From: Primula veris
Taxonomy: Eukaryota > Streptophyta > Magnoliopsida > Ericales > Primulaceae
Length of the DNA stretch: 64,000 nt
Direction of reading: 5' to 3'
Assembly: GCA_963682055.1 (NCBI GenBank)
Contig: OY821749.1
Location: forward strand, 24,187,631 to 24,251,630
Both the position numbers and the translations under genes were made by a program. Shown here in pieces: positions 12,700-24,732 of this stretch (position 1 is the first letter of the stretch; every line of letters begins with the position of its first letter). A model generated the notes under the pieces. The model was given only the letters and a program-made list of their open reading frames with translations, made no database searches and was not told the DNA's origin.

Positions 12700-13105
12700 T
12701 ACAAACCCTAAACCCTAAACCCTAAACCCTAAATTACAAACCCTAACCCCTAAACCTTGAACACTAAACCCTAAATTACAAACCCTAAACCCTAAACCCT
12801 AAATTACAAACCCTAAACCCTGAACCATAAACCCTAAATTACAAACCCTAACCCCTAAACCCTAAACCCTAAATTACAAACCACAAACCCTAAACCATAA
12901 ACCCTAAAATCTAAACCCTAAACCCTAAACCCTAATTTACAAACCCTAACCCCTAAACCCTAAATCCTAAATTACAAACCATAAACTCTAAACCCTAAAC
13001 CCTAAAATCTAAACCCTAAACCCTAAACCCTAAATTACAAACCCTAACCCTTAACCCCTAAATTACAAACTCTAAACCCTAAATCCTAAACCCTAAACCC
13101 CTAAA
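12700..13105. repeat. Telomere-like (CCCTAAA)n interstitial array
   Basis: About 400 bp of plant-telomere-type CCCTAAA units, interrupted regularly by aaattacaaa and by variants such as accctaacccct. It lies between the two MULE genes, after the PMD stop and before the inner palindrome array. Not at a chromosome end, since genes continue on both sides. Confidence 0.93.
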
Positions 13106-13129
13106 AACTAAATATTCTGAAATATACAT

Positions 13130-13238
13130 ACAAACCGTACATTTAATGTACGGTTTGTACAGATTTCATACAAACCGTACATTAAATGTACGGTTTGCTT
13201 GTTTTATGTGCAAACCGTAAAAGTAATGTACGGTTTGC
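13130..13238. repeat. Inner palindrome array, 3 units at 40-bp pitch
   Basis: Palindromes of the form caaACCGTAC...GTACGGTttg start at 13134, 13174 and 13214, again exactly 40 bp apart as in the MULE ends. The core differs from the terminal units in both arms. The array is preceded by aatattctgaaat at about 13111, echoing the TTTCTGAAAA of the TIRs. It is the likely 5' end of the transposase gene region. Confidence 0.9.
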
Positions 13239-13320
13239 ACCCCTGATTTGAGCAGCGACGTTTTACGAATGTACTTTTTACACGGAATCACCGTTAATAA
13301 CGTAAAAAAAAAAAAAATAA

Positions 13321-13710
13321 ACTACAAACCGTAAAAGTAATATACGGTTTGTAGTGTAAATTACATTGGATACCATATCTATCAAAATAATTCCGACAAC
13401 ACCTTATCACTTTTGAATTATTATGACTTGACAACCCTATCCGAAAATGACTACTCAATGCATTATTAAAGTTTCAAAATGACTACACCAAAAAAAACAC
13501 TACAACCCGTAAAAGTAATATACGGTGTGTAGTGTAAATTACATTGGATACCATATCTATCAAAATAATTCCGACAACACCTTATCACTTTTGAATTATT
13601 ATGATTTGACAAACCTATCCGAAAATGACTACTCAATGCATTATTAAAGTTTCGAAATGACTACACCAAAAATTCACTACAAACCGTAAAAGTAATCTAC
13701 GGTTTGTAGT
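13321..13710. repeat. Promoter tandem repeats with hairpin, ~178-bp period
   Basis: A 35-base hairpin (actacaaaccgta ... tacggtttgtagt) occurs at 13321-13355, 13499-13533 and 13676-13710. The ~143 bp between them (acattggataccatatctat and onward) is repeated almost exactly twice. The second hairpin has base changes (acccg, ggtgtg) that weaken pairing. The last copy ends 13 bp before the TATA box of the transposase gene. Confidence 0.92.
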
Positions 13711-13722
13711 GTAAACTTACCC

Positions 13723-13730
13723 TATAAATA
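13723..13730 (+). promoter_or_regulatory. TATA box of the MULE transposase gene
   Basis: tataaata lies 118 bp upstream of the ATG at 13848, directly after the last hairpin repeat. Spacing fits a plant core promoter with a short leader. Confidence 0.65.
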
Positions 13731-13847
13731 TGACTCAATTTTGCCAATTCTAACAAACCATAAAATCAAACACAAACACATTTCGGAAATCTCTAAAAAA
13801 ATCCTCATTTCTCCCCAATAAAATATACAAACAAACACTTTTCGAAA

Positions 13848-16544
13848 ATGAATTACAACTATGGTTATGACAACAACCAATGGAATAACAACAACAATGC
13901 GAATTCATCCAGTGGCTCAAACGATGAGCTAACTGATTATTCGGAGCACTTTGAAGTTGATGAATTGACTTGGGAAACAAGGGATGAAATGCTTGCTGAT
14001 CTTGCTGATGTGGCTGGAAATTGGGGTTTCATCCTTACGATTCGTAGGTCTGGAGGGGGTGATGGGAGCAGAACACCGTATGTTGATATTGTGTGTGATA
14101 AATCGGGGGTTTACGAAAAAAAGAAACCATCTTCCGTAAAATCAGGTACAAAGAAAAAAGACTGTCCATTTTTCATTAAAGGTTACGTAGTTAATGGTGA
14201 ATGGATGTGTCACGTAGAAAATGGACAACATAACCACCCACCTCCAACTTACCTCCAAGGTCAAGCACGACGTGCTCGTTTAACCTAAGATGAAAAAGAA
14301 ATTGTTAAAACTTTAAGGCAAAGTAGTTTTAAAGTTGGTGCAATATTAGAGGCCATTAAAAATAGAAATCCTGACAATGTATCAAACACTAAAACGATAC
14401 ATAATTTTTTGGCCGGACTGAAATTTAAAGAACGAGATGGTAGAAACCCGACACAGGAACTTTTTAATTTGTTGGATAGACATCGCTACACATTCTACTA
14501 TAATATGAACCCATCAACCCATTGCCTTGAGAACTTGTTTTTTGCACACCCCGATTCTATAAGGATGTTCAAAGCTTTTCCTGATGTCTTGTTTATGGAT
14601 TGTACATATAGGACAAACCGTTTTAATATGTCATTTCTAGAAGTCGTAGGAATGACATCAACGAACCAAACATATTGTTTAGGTTTTGTTTTCATGAGTG
14701 ACGAGACACAAGAAAGTTATATATGGGCATTGGAAAAATTTAAAGTTACATTGGAGGGGTGTATACTACCTAGGGTGTTTGTAACCGACAGGGAAATGGC
14801 TTTATCAAATGCTTTATCCGTTGTTTTTCCCGACTCTCATCATATTTTGTGCACTTTTCATATTGCAAAAAATGTTTTGAAAAACTGCCGTAAAAAGATC
14901 CCTGACGAGGAGTGGCAAACGTTTCTAGATGATTGGGGTTTATTGGTTGATTCTGAGTCTATAGAGGAGTACAATTATAACCGAACTAATTTCAATACCT
15001 CTTACAAATCGTACCCTGCTGTGATTAAGTATGTAGACAAGCTTTTAAATGATTATGCTGAAAAGTTTGTTGCATGCTATATCAACCACACAACACATCT
15101 AGGTAACAGAACTAGCAATCGAGCCGAACAACAACATGCTAAGCTGAAAAGATCCCTTTCCACAAATACTGGCACGCTTGAAACTGTTTGGGTAGAGGTG
15201 AATAGAATTCTAGAAAAACAGTTTGAGGATATTAAGACGAAGTTGGATAAATGCAAGTCTTATTTTCCACATTCTGAAAAAACGCCTCTATTTATAAATG
15301 TTAGGTCGTATATCACACACTATGCCTTTGATTTATTATTCCAAGAACACAGAAAATGTAGTGGCCAGGCTGATGAGAATTGTTCTTGCGGTTTTAAATT
15401 GTCTCACGGTTTACCTTGTCATCGTATTATGAGTGAACATATTTTATTCGGGAAGCCTCTTCCTCTAGAATATATTCATCCATTCTGGAAAAAATTAGAC
15501 GTAATTGATGATAATGGGAACACCGATGATTATGGGGTAGAGGGTGATCTAGAAGAGTTTAAAAGTGTTTATGCTAGCAAAACGAATGTTGAAAAACGGC
15601 ATATGAAAACACAACTCCGAGAGATAACCGTACCAGCCAGAACATCCGTCAGTGACCCCGAAGTGAGAGCAAATAGGGGGAGACCTAGAAAAGGCGACAA
15701 ATCTAGTAAGAGGGATAAGTCGGGATGGGAGTATGTGGAGGAACAGAGTGCTGGTGCTAGTAGGGACAAGGGTAAAGGCAAGGCGGATGAAACACCGGAG
15801 GTAAGGGTAAACCCAACTAGGAGGCCGCGAAACCAGAACCCTAAACCCACCCCCAATAGGCCAACCTTCCTGTACAATGACCAAATATGGGTCATGTTAC
15901 ATAGTTACATCGAAACAGTTTATGATGTGCGTGGGGATGGTAACTGTGGGTTCCGGGTACTTGCAAATGCGACGGGTAAACAGAATGGGGAAGATGATTG
16001 GTACGCGATAAGATGTGAGTTGTTTCAAGAGCTGCAGCAAATGAAAGGTGTTTATTATGAGCTGTTTGAGAATCTTGACTTTGAAGCTTACCGGTATGAT
16101 TACATTTTATCAAGTTTAAATTTTTATCATCCTACAGATCCCGCACCTATTGACAAATGGATGAGATTTCCGTCTTATGGGTTTTTAATTGCTTCTCATT
16201 ACAATATGCCAATTGTATTGTTGTCCTTATGGGAAAATCAAAATGGAGGGGTAAACGTGTGGAACAGTACTTTTTTACCGCTTTATACTGGTCCGCCTCA
16301 GGGAACGACATATTACATCCCGACTGTAATGGTGTTCGTCAACAGTTGTCACTATGCTCAGGTTATTCCTAAAGAAGGGATCTTCCCAATGCCAGGAATT
16401 ATAGCACGGTGGGAACAAACACGCACTGAGGCAGCTGCGCCATGGAAGGAACTTTTTCGACCAAATTTCAAATTATATATGGCGCTGGAAAAGCAATCGG
16501 GAAAGAAAAAAGCAAATGAAGAACCTATAGACCTAAGTCCATAA
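13848..16544 (+). pseudogene. MULE transposase: FAR1 + MULE DDE + SWIM + AT-hook + OTU protease, one nonsense codon
   Basis: One long frame of 898 codons from ATG 13848, broken only by TAA at 14286-14288 (codon 147). Domains, numbered from the first Met: FAR1-type zinc DNA-binding domain at ~40-132 (Cys83, Cys106, His128, His130); MULE transposase core with Asp251 (LFMDCTY), Asp314 (VFVTDREM), a CTFH motif at ~335-338 and Glu427 (SNRAEQQH); SWIM-like zinc finger at ~512-527 (ENCSCG...GLPCHRI, with Cys and His adjacent rather than one apart); AT-hook at ~609-616 (NRGRPRKG); OTU-like cysteine protease at ~690-850 with RGDGNCGFR (Asp697, Cys700) and SCHYAQVIP (His835). The stop truncates the FAR1 part from the catalytic parts; the rest is intact. 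Later in-frame ATGs exist, so a shorter product is conceivable but unproven. Confidence 0.9.
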
Positions 16545-16900
16545 TCGGTTTTTTATTTTTAATTTTATGTAAATTACTATTTTTTCCAATTTGTTGTAAA
16601 TTTATATGATGTAAACAAATGTTTAATAAATTTGTTTTATGAAATTTAGTTCTATGAAATTTTGTTGTAAATTTTGTTTAATTTTGTTGTAAATTTTGTT
16701 TAATAAATTTGTTTTATGAAATTTATAAGTTGATATTCATGTTTGCATATTGAGTTAATTTCTTTTATGAAATTTATATAATTTATGATTGTTTCATTCA
16801 ATAAAATTGACGATTGACACCAAATTGACGACTTAGTTAATGTTTCATATTGCGTTATACAAGTGTTAAAAACAAACCAAATGTACTTCACAAAAATTGA

Positions 16901-17263
16901 GAGATTGTTAGAATATTGGTAATTTATTTTATGTATAATTTAAAAAAAAGGTATTTAGTTTTTTTATTAAAAAACAAATCATGTTTAATTTGAAACAAAT
17001 ATTCAGTATTTTAATTTTAATTAGTAGAATTTTAATTTATGTAAAAAGAGTAATTTACATAAAATTAAAAATAAAAAACTGATTATTGACACCAAAACTT
17101 CTCAAAAATTGACGATTTAGTTAATCATTCAATAAATATCAACTTATACAATTGACAAAAATATAACATGACCCAAAAATATAAAATTTATCAAATCAAC
17201 TTTTTTTGTGTAAATTTGTGTAAATTTTGTGTTTATTTTGAGAGTTTGTTAGAATATTGGTAC
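16901..17263. repeat. 341-bp tandem duplication in the MULE 3' region, split by the copia insertion
   Basis: agaatattgg occurs at 16910 and again at 17251. The sequence after the first copy (ttattttatgtataattt..., then gtatttagtttttttatta) reappears after the copia element at 24598 onward (ttattttatgtaaaatttt..., gcatttagtttttttatta). So the second copy was interrupted between 17263 and 24595. Landmarks such as attgacaccaaa also occur twice. Confidence 0.85.
17259..17263. repeat. Left 5-bp TSD of the copia element (ggtac)
   Basis: ggtac precedes the 5' LTR; the same 5 bp follow the 3' LTR at 24595-24599. Five bases is the normal TSD length for Ty1-copia elements. Confidence 0.92.
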
Positions 17264-17476
17264 TGTTGTAGGATATTATTGGACTATTGGGCTTGTACTT
17301 TATGGGCCCATGTGGGCTTATAACCCTATCCCTCTATCTATATAAAGAGGGTTAGGGGTCTTGTATTTGATATTCATTCATACATTCTGATTAATAAAAG
17401 ACCTACTGTTCACTCTCTCCCTATATCTATACATATCTCTATATATATCTATAACGAGCTAATATGTCACACAACA
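17264..17476 (+). repeat. 5' LTR of the copia element
   Basis: 213 bp, TG...CA. A TATA-like tatataaa at 17339-17346 is followed by the short gggttaggggtc region, a likely RNA start area. aataaaag at about 17393 may act as a polyadenylation signal in the 3' copy. Confidence 0.93.
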
Positions 17477-18628
17477 CGTTATCAGCACTGCTCTCGGAGA
17501 TCGGAGTACGGATCCTAGATATCAATAAAGCTTGAGGTTTATCCGGGTTTTTAGTATTTTGCTATATCGAACTTCACCAACATACGTGAGGAAGGTATAT
17601 ATTTTAACTTGTTTGGCTTTGTTAGACGTAATCTGTATATTATTCCTAGCGAATATATTAACAAACTACATGTTAATAATACAATGACATAGCATCTACT
17701 AAAGTATATGTGTTACTGGATACGTCCATAACTACTATTATCTGCATATAAAAAAAATCATAAGACATTGTGATGGTTTGTGATAATCTGTATTTGTAAT
17801 ATGTATGTAATAATATGCAAGTTGCCATGAATATCTAGTACTATTGTCATAAATTACTACTAGCATGAAAAAAAAAAACATATACTAACAAGTATAACAA
17901 ATTGAATTGTTTACTTCTATGCATAAATTCGTACAATTATATGTAATATTGTATGTCTAGCAAAAGCATATTTTTTGAGGGGTAAAATATAGCATATGGA
18001 AACTCTATTGTACGTAAAACCATCAATAATCGATTTGTAAATCGAAAATCATGTAATTGTAAAACATGTATTAATCTGTCGGATTAAATCTGCAACAAAC
18101 TGAAACGTATGTACTGATTTGTAATTCTCTGAAAGCTGTAAACTATTCTGTAAATTACTAAAGGACTAAGCTGAAACTTGTCTGAAATTCTGGACTGTAT
18201 ATGTAATAATGCTGTAAATAGATATATAGTTTGCTGAAATACACGCATGGTCCTGTAGTATAATATTTATACGAAAACAGTACATATGGTTGATAAAAAT
18301 GCAATATTCGGTCAAGATTCACCCACATGCATAAATTATATTTATTAAAAGGCAAGTGAAAAAAAATTGCATGTTAATTAAATAAATTGATATGTTTCCA
18401 TGAAAATTTAACCTCTTTACATGTTAAAATATTTTTTTACCATATATAGAATTGATTGGTAATTAAAAATATATTGTTTGCTTGCATGTTAAAACTACTA
18501 TGTATAGAATTATTCATATGGCGATAAACATAGATAATTGATTGATATCTTGTTAGCATAATCATATCTTTTGATATTATCTCATATATAAATATCACAT
18601 ATGGTAGTTAGTTATTGGATTAGATCTA

Positions 18629-18836
18629 ATTGATTTGATTTGCTATGTTAGAATCTTCATGGATTGATTGATAATATTAAATTGATTTGATTTGATATGT
18701 TAGAATCTTCATGATTGATTGATAATCTTAAATTGATTTGATTTGATATGTTAGAATCTTCATGGATTGATTGATAATATTAAATTGATTTGATATGTTA
18801 GAATCTTTATGCATTGATTGATAATCTTAAATTGAT
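18629..18836. repeat. Minisatellite inside the copia element, ~51-bp unit x4
   Basis: Four tandem near-copies of a unit beginning aattgatttgatttg and containing atgttagaatcttcatg and gattgataatatta. The fourth copy is slightly shorter. It lies in the leader or former gag region. Confidence 0.85.
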
Positions 18837-21800
18837 TTGATTATAACACCAAATCTACTGCATGATTAGATAGATTCTAAAATATATTTACTGGCTGTTT
18901 ATATATGTGTGGTTAATCTAGATAGATATTCTCTATGCTGCTAATATTATTGCCATATATAAAATGCGAAAATCGTATATATTCACATTTAAGTTGGAAA
19001 AATTATGAATCTTCCCCAAATAGGCTCACCTATTTGGATACGATGTCTAGGAAAGATAAAGGCGGAAGTCGTTCTCCTAATGAGGTCGGTTTTTAAGAGG
19101 CATTCGTACCCACCCCCCTCACCGTCTTTCCTGGTCGTGTTTAAATAGAGCTACCGAAAGGGGTTGACTAAATAATAATTTCCCCGAGTGTGTTTATATA
19201 GTGATGTATGTTTCGCCGAATTGGTATTTCAGTATCGACCCGTCGTTCGATCAATGAGAACCGATTCACATAAGAAGCAAAACTAATGTTTTCGAACCTG
19301 TCGTTTCGGAAAAAAAAGTTTGTGCTTGTGCAAACCATAAACATATAAACCAGTCGTTTTATATGAAAAATAATCCAGAACTCCCAACACATGTTGGAGG
19401 CCATCTATGATGAGAAAAATCACAAAACATACTTGCGAAATGACAATTTAGACGTTGATGTTATTCCGTCACCACATGTTAGTCACCCTGATGTGTGAAA
19501 ATGTGATGCCCAAATTTATTTTTTTTGGATGCCATCTTTGATAAGTAAAACACGAGTTTGTTGTTACCATCGAGATGAATGCTAAGGCGTTGATTTTATT
19601 CCGCCGCCACATTTGAGACGTGATGACGTCTATGGTGAACAAATGTCTGAAATTGACATATGGGAGCAATCCTTCACCAAAATACTAGCTTGAAAATTGT
19701 ATTCCATAAGCAGTATCGTGAATTTATATTCACCATGTTCCTTTATCGCCCATCTGTTATTGGATAAGAAAATTACCCCGGTGAGTAGTTTTAATCCTAT
19801 TGGGTCAATGGCGAATTGTTTGCCTGATATTAATGCTCTTCGTGTATATTTTTTTTTTTCCACGAATCGAGAACCGAGACAAGTGTTATTTGTCTCGAAC
19901 TGTCGCGATCCCGATGAATCGCCTAGCCAAGCGAGATTTTAGACAATCGTCAAAATCGAAAACCCGTGGCTCCAAGACAGTAATTGAAAGGAACAATATG
20001 GCCTGTTGTCACAAAGCAAGAGATAATGATCAAGGAGGCAACTCTATGCTATAAAGACAAAGGTCATGCACGGTTACTCCTTAAATAGTTCAAAACTATT
20101 ATAAATATGGAAAAACCGATGCTAATGTGGTTAAAGTTAATTGAAAGGAAACTCTTGAGACCCCCGATTTTGTGGCTCAAATGAGTTTGATACCTTTATT
20201 TATTGATTTTGATAAATCATTGAGCCATTTTTTCCGCTCATCTGAATTATGTTTTTCCATTTGGACATACTTTTGGATTATGGTTTGCCTGTTTAGGAAA
20301 TTTCTCGAAATAATTTAAAGTGTTTTGAGCAAATTCCTTTGACAAATGTGACCAAACTTTAAATTATGAAATTTTAGGCAATACTTGTGGTGTAGTTGGT
20401 TTTTTGGAAATAGTGGGTAACAGTGTACCACATAATTTCACCAACTACTTGCCTAAAAGAGCACTCAGTGACAACGATTCTGGACCTGTTGTTCCAAATC
20501 GAAATATTTGGTAAAGCCAAATTGATTTGTCAAATATGAGGCGTTATACTCATGTAGGTCCTGCCGTACCTTGTTGAGTTATAAAATATTCGAGAAAACC
20601 AGTGTTATCTGGTAATAGCTCATGAAAGAATTAAAATTTCTTTACATAGCCTCCATTCAATACGACCAAAAGCGTATTTTAGAGGAGTTGAAATGTCTTT
20701 CAAGTGGTTGCTACCACATTCTTTAAAGCATTTAAAGTTACCTTATCATTTCGCCTGTCGTCGAAATGATAAATGATTTAAATGCTAAGACATGATTGTC
20801 TGTACTATCATTCGCCTGTCGTCGATTGATAAGAGCATTTTGATATTGTGGCATTGACCGGATGAGATATTCCCGGGTCAAAAGACGATGCTTGATTTAT
20901 AATCACATCGCATTTAGATTCTCTCTTAGAATATATTTCGTGATTAATCCGAAATTCATGCCACTAATGCTCACTTTGAAAGACTAGTATGTGTAAAGAT
21001 CACGAAAAGAACTCGTAGAATTCTTGTAAAGAATTGAAGGAGTTATTGTGGACTTATCCAACCATAAGACGGACCATAAATATAAATGGTTATGGTTGAT
21101 GCATCGACAATAAGGTCACATGATTATTGTTGTCCACAGAAATGCAGCATTTCCTAAAATTCTAGCCCTATCATTAAGTTGATGGCTCATGATTCGGATT
21201 ATCCTGAAAAGTCTAGTTGACTTGATAATTCCGAAGAGAAAAAAAATCGAAATTTCGATTTGAATTACTTGAGTTTGGAAATTCAAATTGAACATCCTGT
21301 CGATTATGTTCAGACCTAAATGGACTCACGGAAAATTTGATGATGCGACTGCAAATGATTGCACGCATTTCTTGGTCTTGCGCACCAAGATTTATATTTC
21401 CGTGTGGGGTTATGCTATTTTGCTGCATTGGTCCGTTATGAGGCCCATAGACACTCAAACACCATATGCGTACCAGCTGGTTACTGGTTATGAGCCAGAA
21501 GTCTCATATTAACGCGTGTTTAGAGTGATTAATTAATATTTTGATTGAGCCGTTCTAGCGTTCAAAATATGGACCTCTGAAGGGGACATAAGTCGATTAT
21601 GAATCTCCTGCCTATCATTTGATAGAGTAACCTTGGCAAGCGATCTCTTTACCGCATGATATGCGAAAGTGACATCGCTAAGACTATTCTCCCCGTCGTT
21701 AGGGGGAGATTTGCACGTTACCGTTGATAAGGAACGACGTGAAGTAACGTGGCATAACCCACTCAGTCTTAGCTTGATCCCAAAACTGCACTTAGTGATA

Positions 21801-23696
21801 AGTAAGTGCATAGACTCCCTCAAGTCTAACTAAATGCCAAACGCATTTAATGACTTTATGAGATGTCACGAGATCATTTATACCTGCTGCAAAATGCTTG
21901 CAAGGATAGACGTCCCTGTCGGACGCCGTGTTCCTGTCGTAACACGTTGCTTTGGCCGAACCCGCCAAGCAAAGGACGCTGTCGTCGGCCGTCAGTCTGT
22001 CGTCCTTCCCAAGATATGAGGAAGTTGACCGGTTCTTAATTCGTTCAGCCCCAGAGGTGGTGAACTGAAACTCGTTTGTTGCACGAGATTATAAAGGATC
22101 AAGGAGATGTGTGATTTCCTCCTCATCCTAAGAATCTCGAAATATCTGTCGATCATGATATCTTAGACGATATTGAAGCGAAACGAGACTGTCATTGATT
22201 ACTTGTTCATATATTCGGTGACGACTGATAATATGAACAAATTATGACAGAGAACCATGTACCGTTGCCTGAAGTCAACGTAGAATAGACTGTACTAATG
22301 GAAACTTGCAATCCAAGTAGACTCCTTAGCGAAAGTGTGTTCGGACCTGTAGTTCCAACACCACCAATGTTAAACGAGTTCGTTTATTTGGTTATTCGTA
22401 AGGAAAAGTGATGAGAATAATGAGATTGTAGAATGCTCGCCTAGTAGCGCAAGGCTTCTCTCACACCTTGGAATTGATTACGAGATGGTTGATTTCCTCG
22501 TAATGGACATTATAACAGTCCCCTACTTTACCAGTTTAGTAGTTTCCGAAAAACTGAGTATGCAGCCATGAATGTGGTCACGGTTTTATCTCTATGGGGA
22601 TTTAGACAAAGAGATATAGATGAAGGTCCCTGTGTGACTTCATGTGCTTAAATCAAGCAGTTTCTGACCACGGAACACGATCTCAATTGACTGAGACGTT
22701 CACTATATGGATTAATATAATCCGAGCGGATGTGGTATACCGCCTAAGTGAGTACTTGATTAGCTTGGGATACTTGAACAAGTATTATGCCCTTGCGTGT
22801 TTTATTACGCGATCCATTTTTGGATTTGCCTTCGAGATGAAGGATTTTGGGAAGACACGGTAGTGACTCAACCTGATGATTGAGTCCCGTAAATATTGAA
22901 TCTAAGTCCATGATTCAGACTACACCCAGAAGGTGTTATGACGTTTTAGTCATCATGACGCTAAGTCGTCAGATTCTCCCATGATCGTTCGATCACTAGA
23001 CATTGATATAGACCCAGTCCGTCCCTGATGAGACGATGAAGAGATATTGAACCATAATGTTCATATCTAAGTACAATAAGCGCATCATTGTACTTGGTCT
23101 AATGTGCTAGGACGAACATCTCGTCTGTTGTGAATGGTATAGCTCGACACAACATCGCGCTAACACGCTGCCATCGAAATGGCACTAAAGACACATTCCC
23201 TTACCTTATGGTAATTTTGGAAGTGGGCTAGTTTATCCCATTTGCGTCATCGAGTGTACCTACCCCCTTCGGTACTCGAATTAACGCAACCCTTTTTCGG
23301 TTATACCGATGCCGGTTACTTATCAAACCCGCATAAGGGATATTCCTAACATGGTCTGTCTTTACCATTAGGAATAAGGCAATATCTTGGAGGTCTTGGA
23401 ATGACTCCAAACGAATCACTCTGATCTACTCGTGCTCTATGAGACGACTAGAGAGTGTATATGGCTTCGAGTTCGTATTAGTCATATTTGAATTACATAT
23501 GCTCTGTCTCACGATCCAGATAAAACACTTGTCTTATTTGAGGACAACTTGTTGTTATCGATTAAGAGAGAGATGACTAGATTACGCTATTTAGCATTTC
23601 TTGCCGAAATAAATCTTCACATATGAAGTTTAAGAGAATCCTGTCGAATGTTCTATTCCACGTTATATTTTCTTGCATACAGTCTTGTGCAAGTAA

Positions 23697-24190
23697 ATGA
23701 AGCATCCAGTCGAATGCTCGTACTGTTTCTTGAAATATGAAATCCTTACACCCAGTCGTGTGCAAGTGAGGGGGAGCATCCAGGTGAATGCTTATTGTAC
23801 TAAATACTACTTAGTCGAAATTCTCGCACCCTGTTGTGTGCAAGTGAGGGGGAGCATCCAGTCGCATGCCCGTGTACTCTTTTTGTCCTTAGACCAAGGT
23901 TTTTTTTCCCACTGGGTTTTCCTTGGCAAGGTTTTTAGCGAGACACATTCCCATCATATCTCACTTAAGATTGCCGAAATTAGGGGGAGTATCCTGTTGT
24001 ATACTTCTTACCACTGTGTACTCTTTTGTCCTTCGACTAGAGATTTTTTCCCACTGGGTTTACTCTAGCAAGGTTTTGATGAGGCACCTGTTTTGTGGTT
24101 GATCCTCTACTACTACCACTGTTGCACTCTTTTTCCTTCGATCAGAGATTTTCCCATTGGATTTGCTCTGGCAAGGTTTTGATGAGGCAC
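23697..24190. repeat. Duplicated 3' tail motifs of the copia element
   Basis: The tail repeats two kinds of words. gtgcaagtgagggggagcatcc, with its purine run, is seen at about 23761 and 23840, with a related gcatccagtcgaatgc at 23703. The word tttcccactgggttt followed by t(a/c)ctt/ctctggcaaggttttt occurs at about 23907 and 24047, with a variant at 24150. Extra purine runs could mimic the polypurine tract, but only the one at 24372 abuts an LTR. Confidence 0.75.
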
Positions 24191-24381
24191 ACTGTTTTGT
24201 GGTTAGTTACTTACATGATATTTCGGCCTATATCATTCGGCTACACAGTTTCTCCTAGGTACCGGTTTTGTCCCACACTGGGTTTTCCGTCCCTAAGGTT
24301 TTTATGTGTTTAGCATTGCGAATGAACTCGACTCAGATCGACTGTATGAAGACGAAGAATTCAAGACGTCCAAAGGGGGAG

Positions 24382-24594
24382 TGTTGTAGGATATTATTGG
24401 ACTATTGGGCTTGTACTTTATGGGCCCATGTGGGCTTATAACCCTATCCCTCTATCTATATAAAGAGGGTTAGGGGTCTTGTATTTGATATTCATTCATA
24501 CATTCTGATTAATAAAAGACCTACTGTTCACTCTCTCCCTATATCTATACATATCTCTATATATATCTATAACGAGCTAATATGTCACACAACA
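24382..24594 (+). repeat. 3' LTR of the copia element
   Basis: 213 bp, no difference to the 5' LTR was found by eye. It is followed by the TSD ggtac (24595-24599) and then by the interrupted MULE repeat. Confidence 0.93.
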
Positions 24595-24732
24595 GGTACT
24601 TTATTTTATGTAAAATTTTAAAAATAAGGCATTTAGTTTTTTTATTAAAAAAAAATCATATTTAATTTGAAAAAATTATTCAGTATTTTAATTTAAATTA
24701 TTTCATTTTTTTTTAATTTTTAAAGCAATTTT

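Larger units (their letters stand above)
17264..24594 (+). mobile_element. Ty1-copia LTR retrotransposon, decayed interior, identical LTRs
   Basis: LTRs 17264-17476 and 24382-24594 are both 213 bp, start TG and end CA, and read identical base for base. After the 5' LTR comes cgttatcagcac, a primer-binding wording common in plant copia elements. Before the 3' LTR is a polypurine tract (aaagggggag, 24372-24381). The interior of 6.9 kb has no long ORF. Pol relics in copia order can still be read: a GAG-pre-integrase trace near 20845, integrase near 21340-21510 (LRTKIYISVWGYAI), linker near 21890-21925 (LARIDVPVGR), reverse transcriptase pieces near 22437-22860 (ARLVAQGFS, LYGDLDKEI, RLSEYLISLGY) and RNase H near 23160-23420 (DAGYLSNPHKGYS). 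Frames shift repeatedly and the YVDD part seems deleted. It is most likely a non-autonomous copy moved by enzymes from another element. Confidence 0.92.

Noticed and set aside
12700..13105. A real chromosome end
   Set aside because: The repeats are interrupted and coding sequence continues on both sides.
15549..16113. Minus-strand ORFs of 73-111 codons under the transposase
   Set aside because: Antisense shadows of the transposase frame with no domain of their own.
21213..23765. Multiple short ORFs in the copia interior as separate genes
   Set aside because: They are fragments of decayed integrase, RT and RNase H frames, not independent genes.
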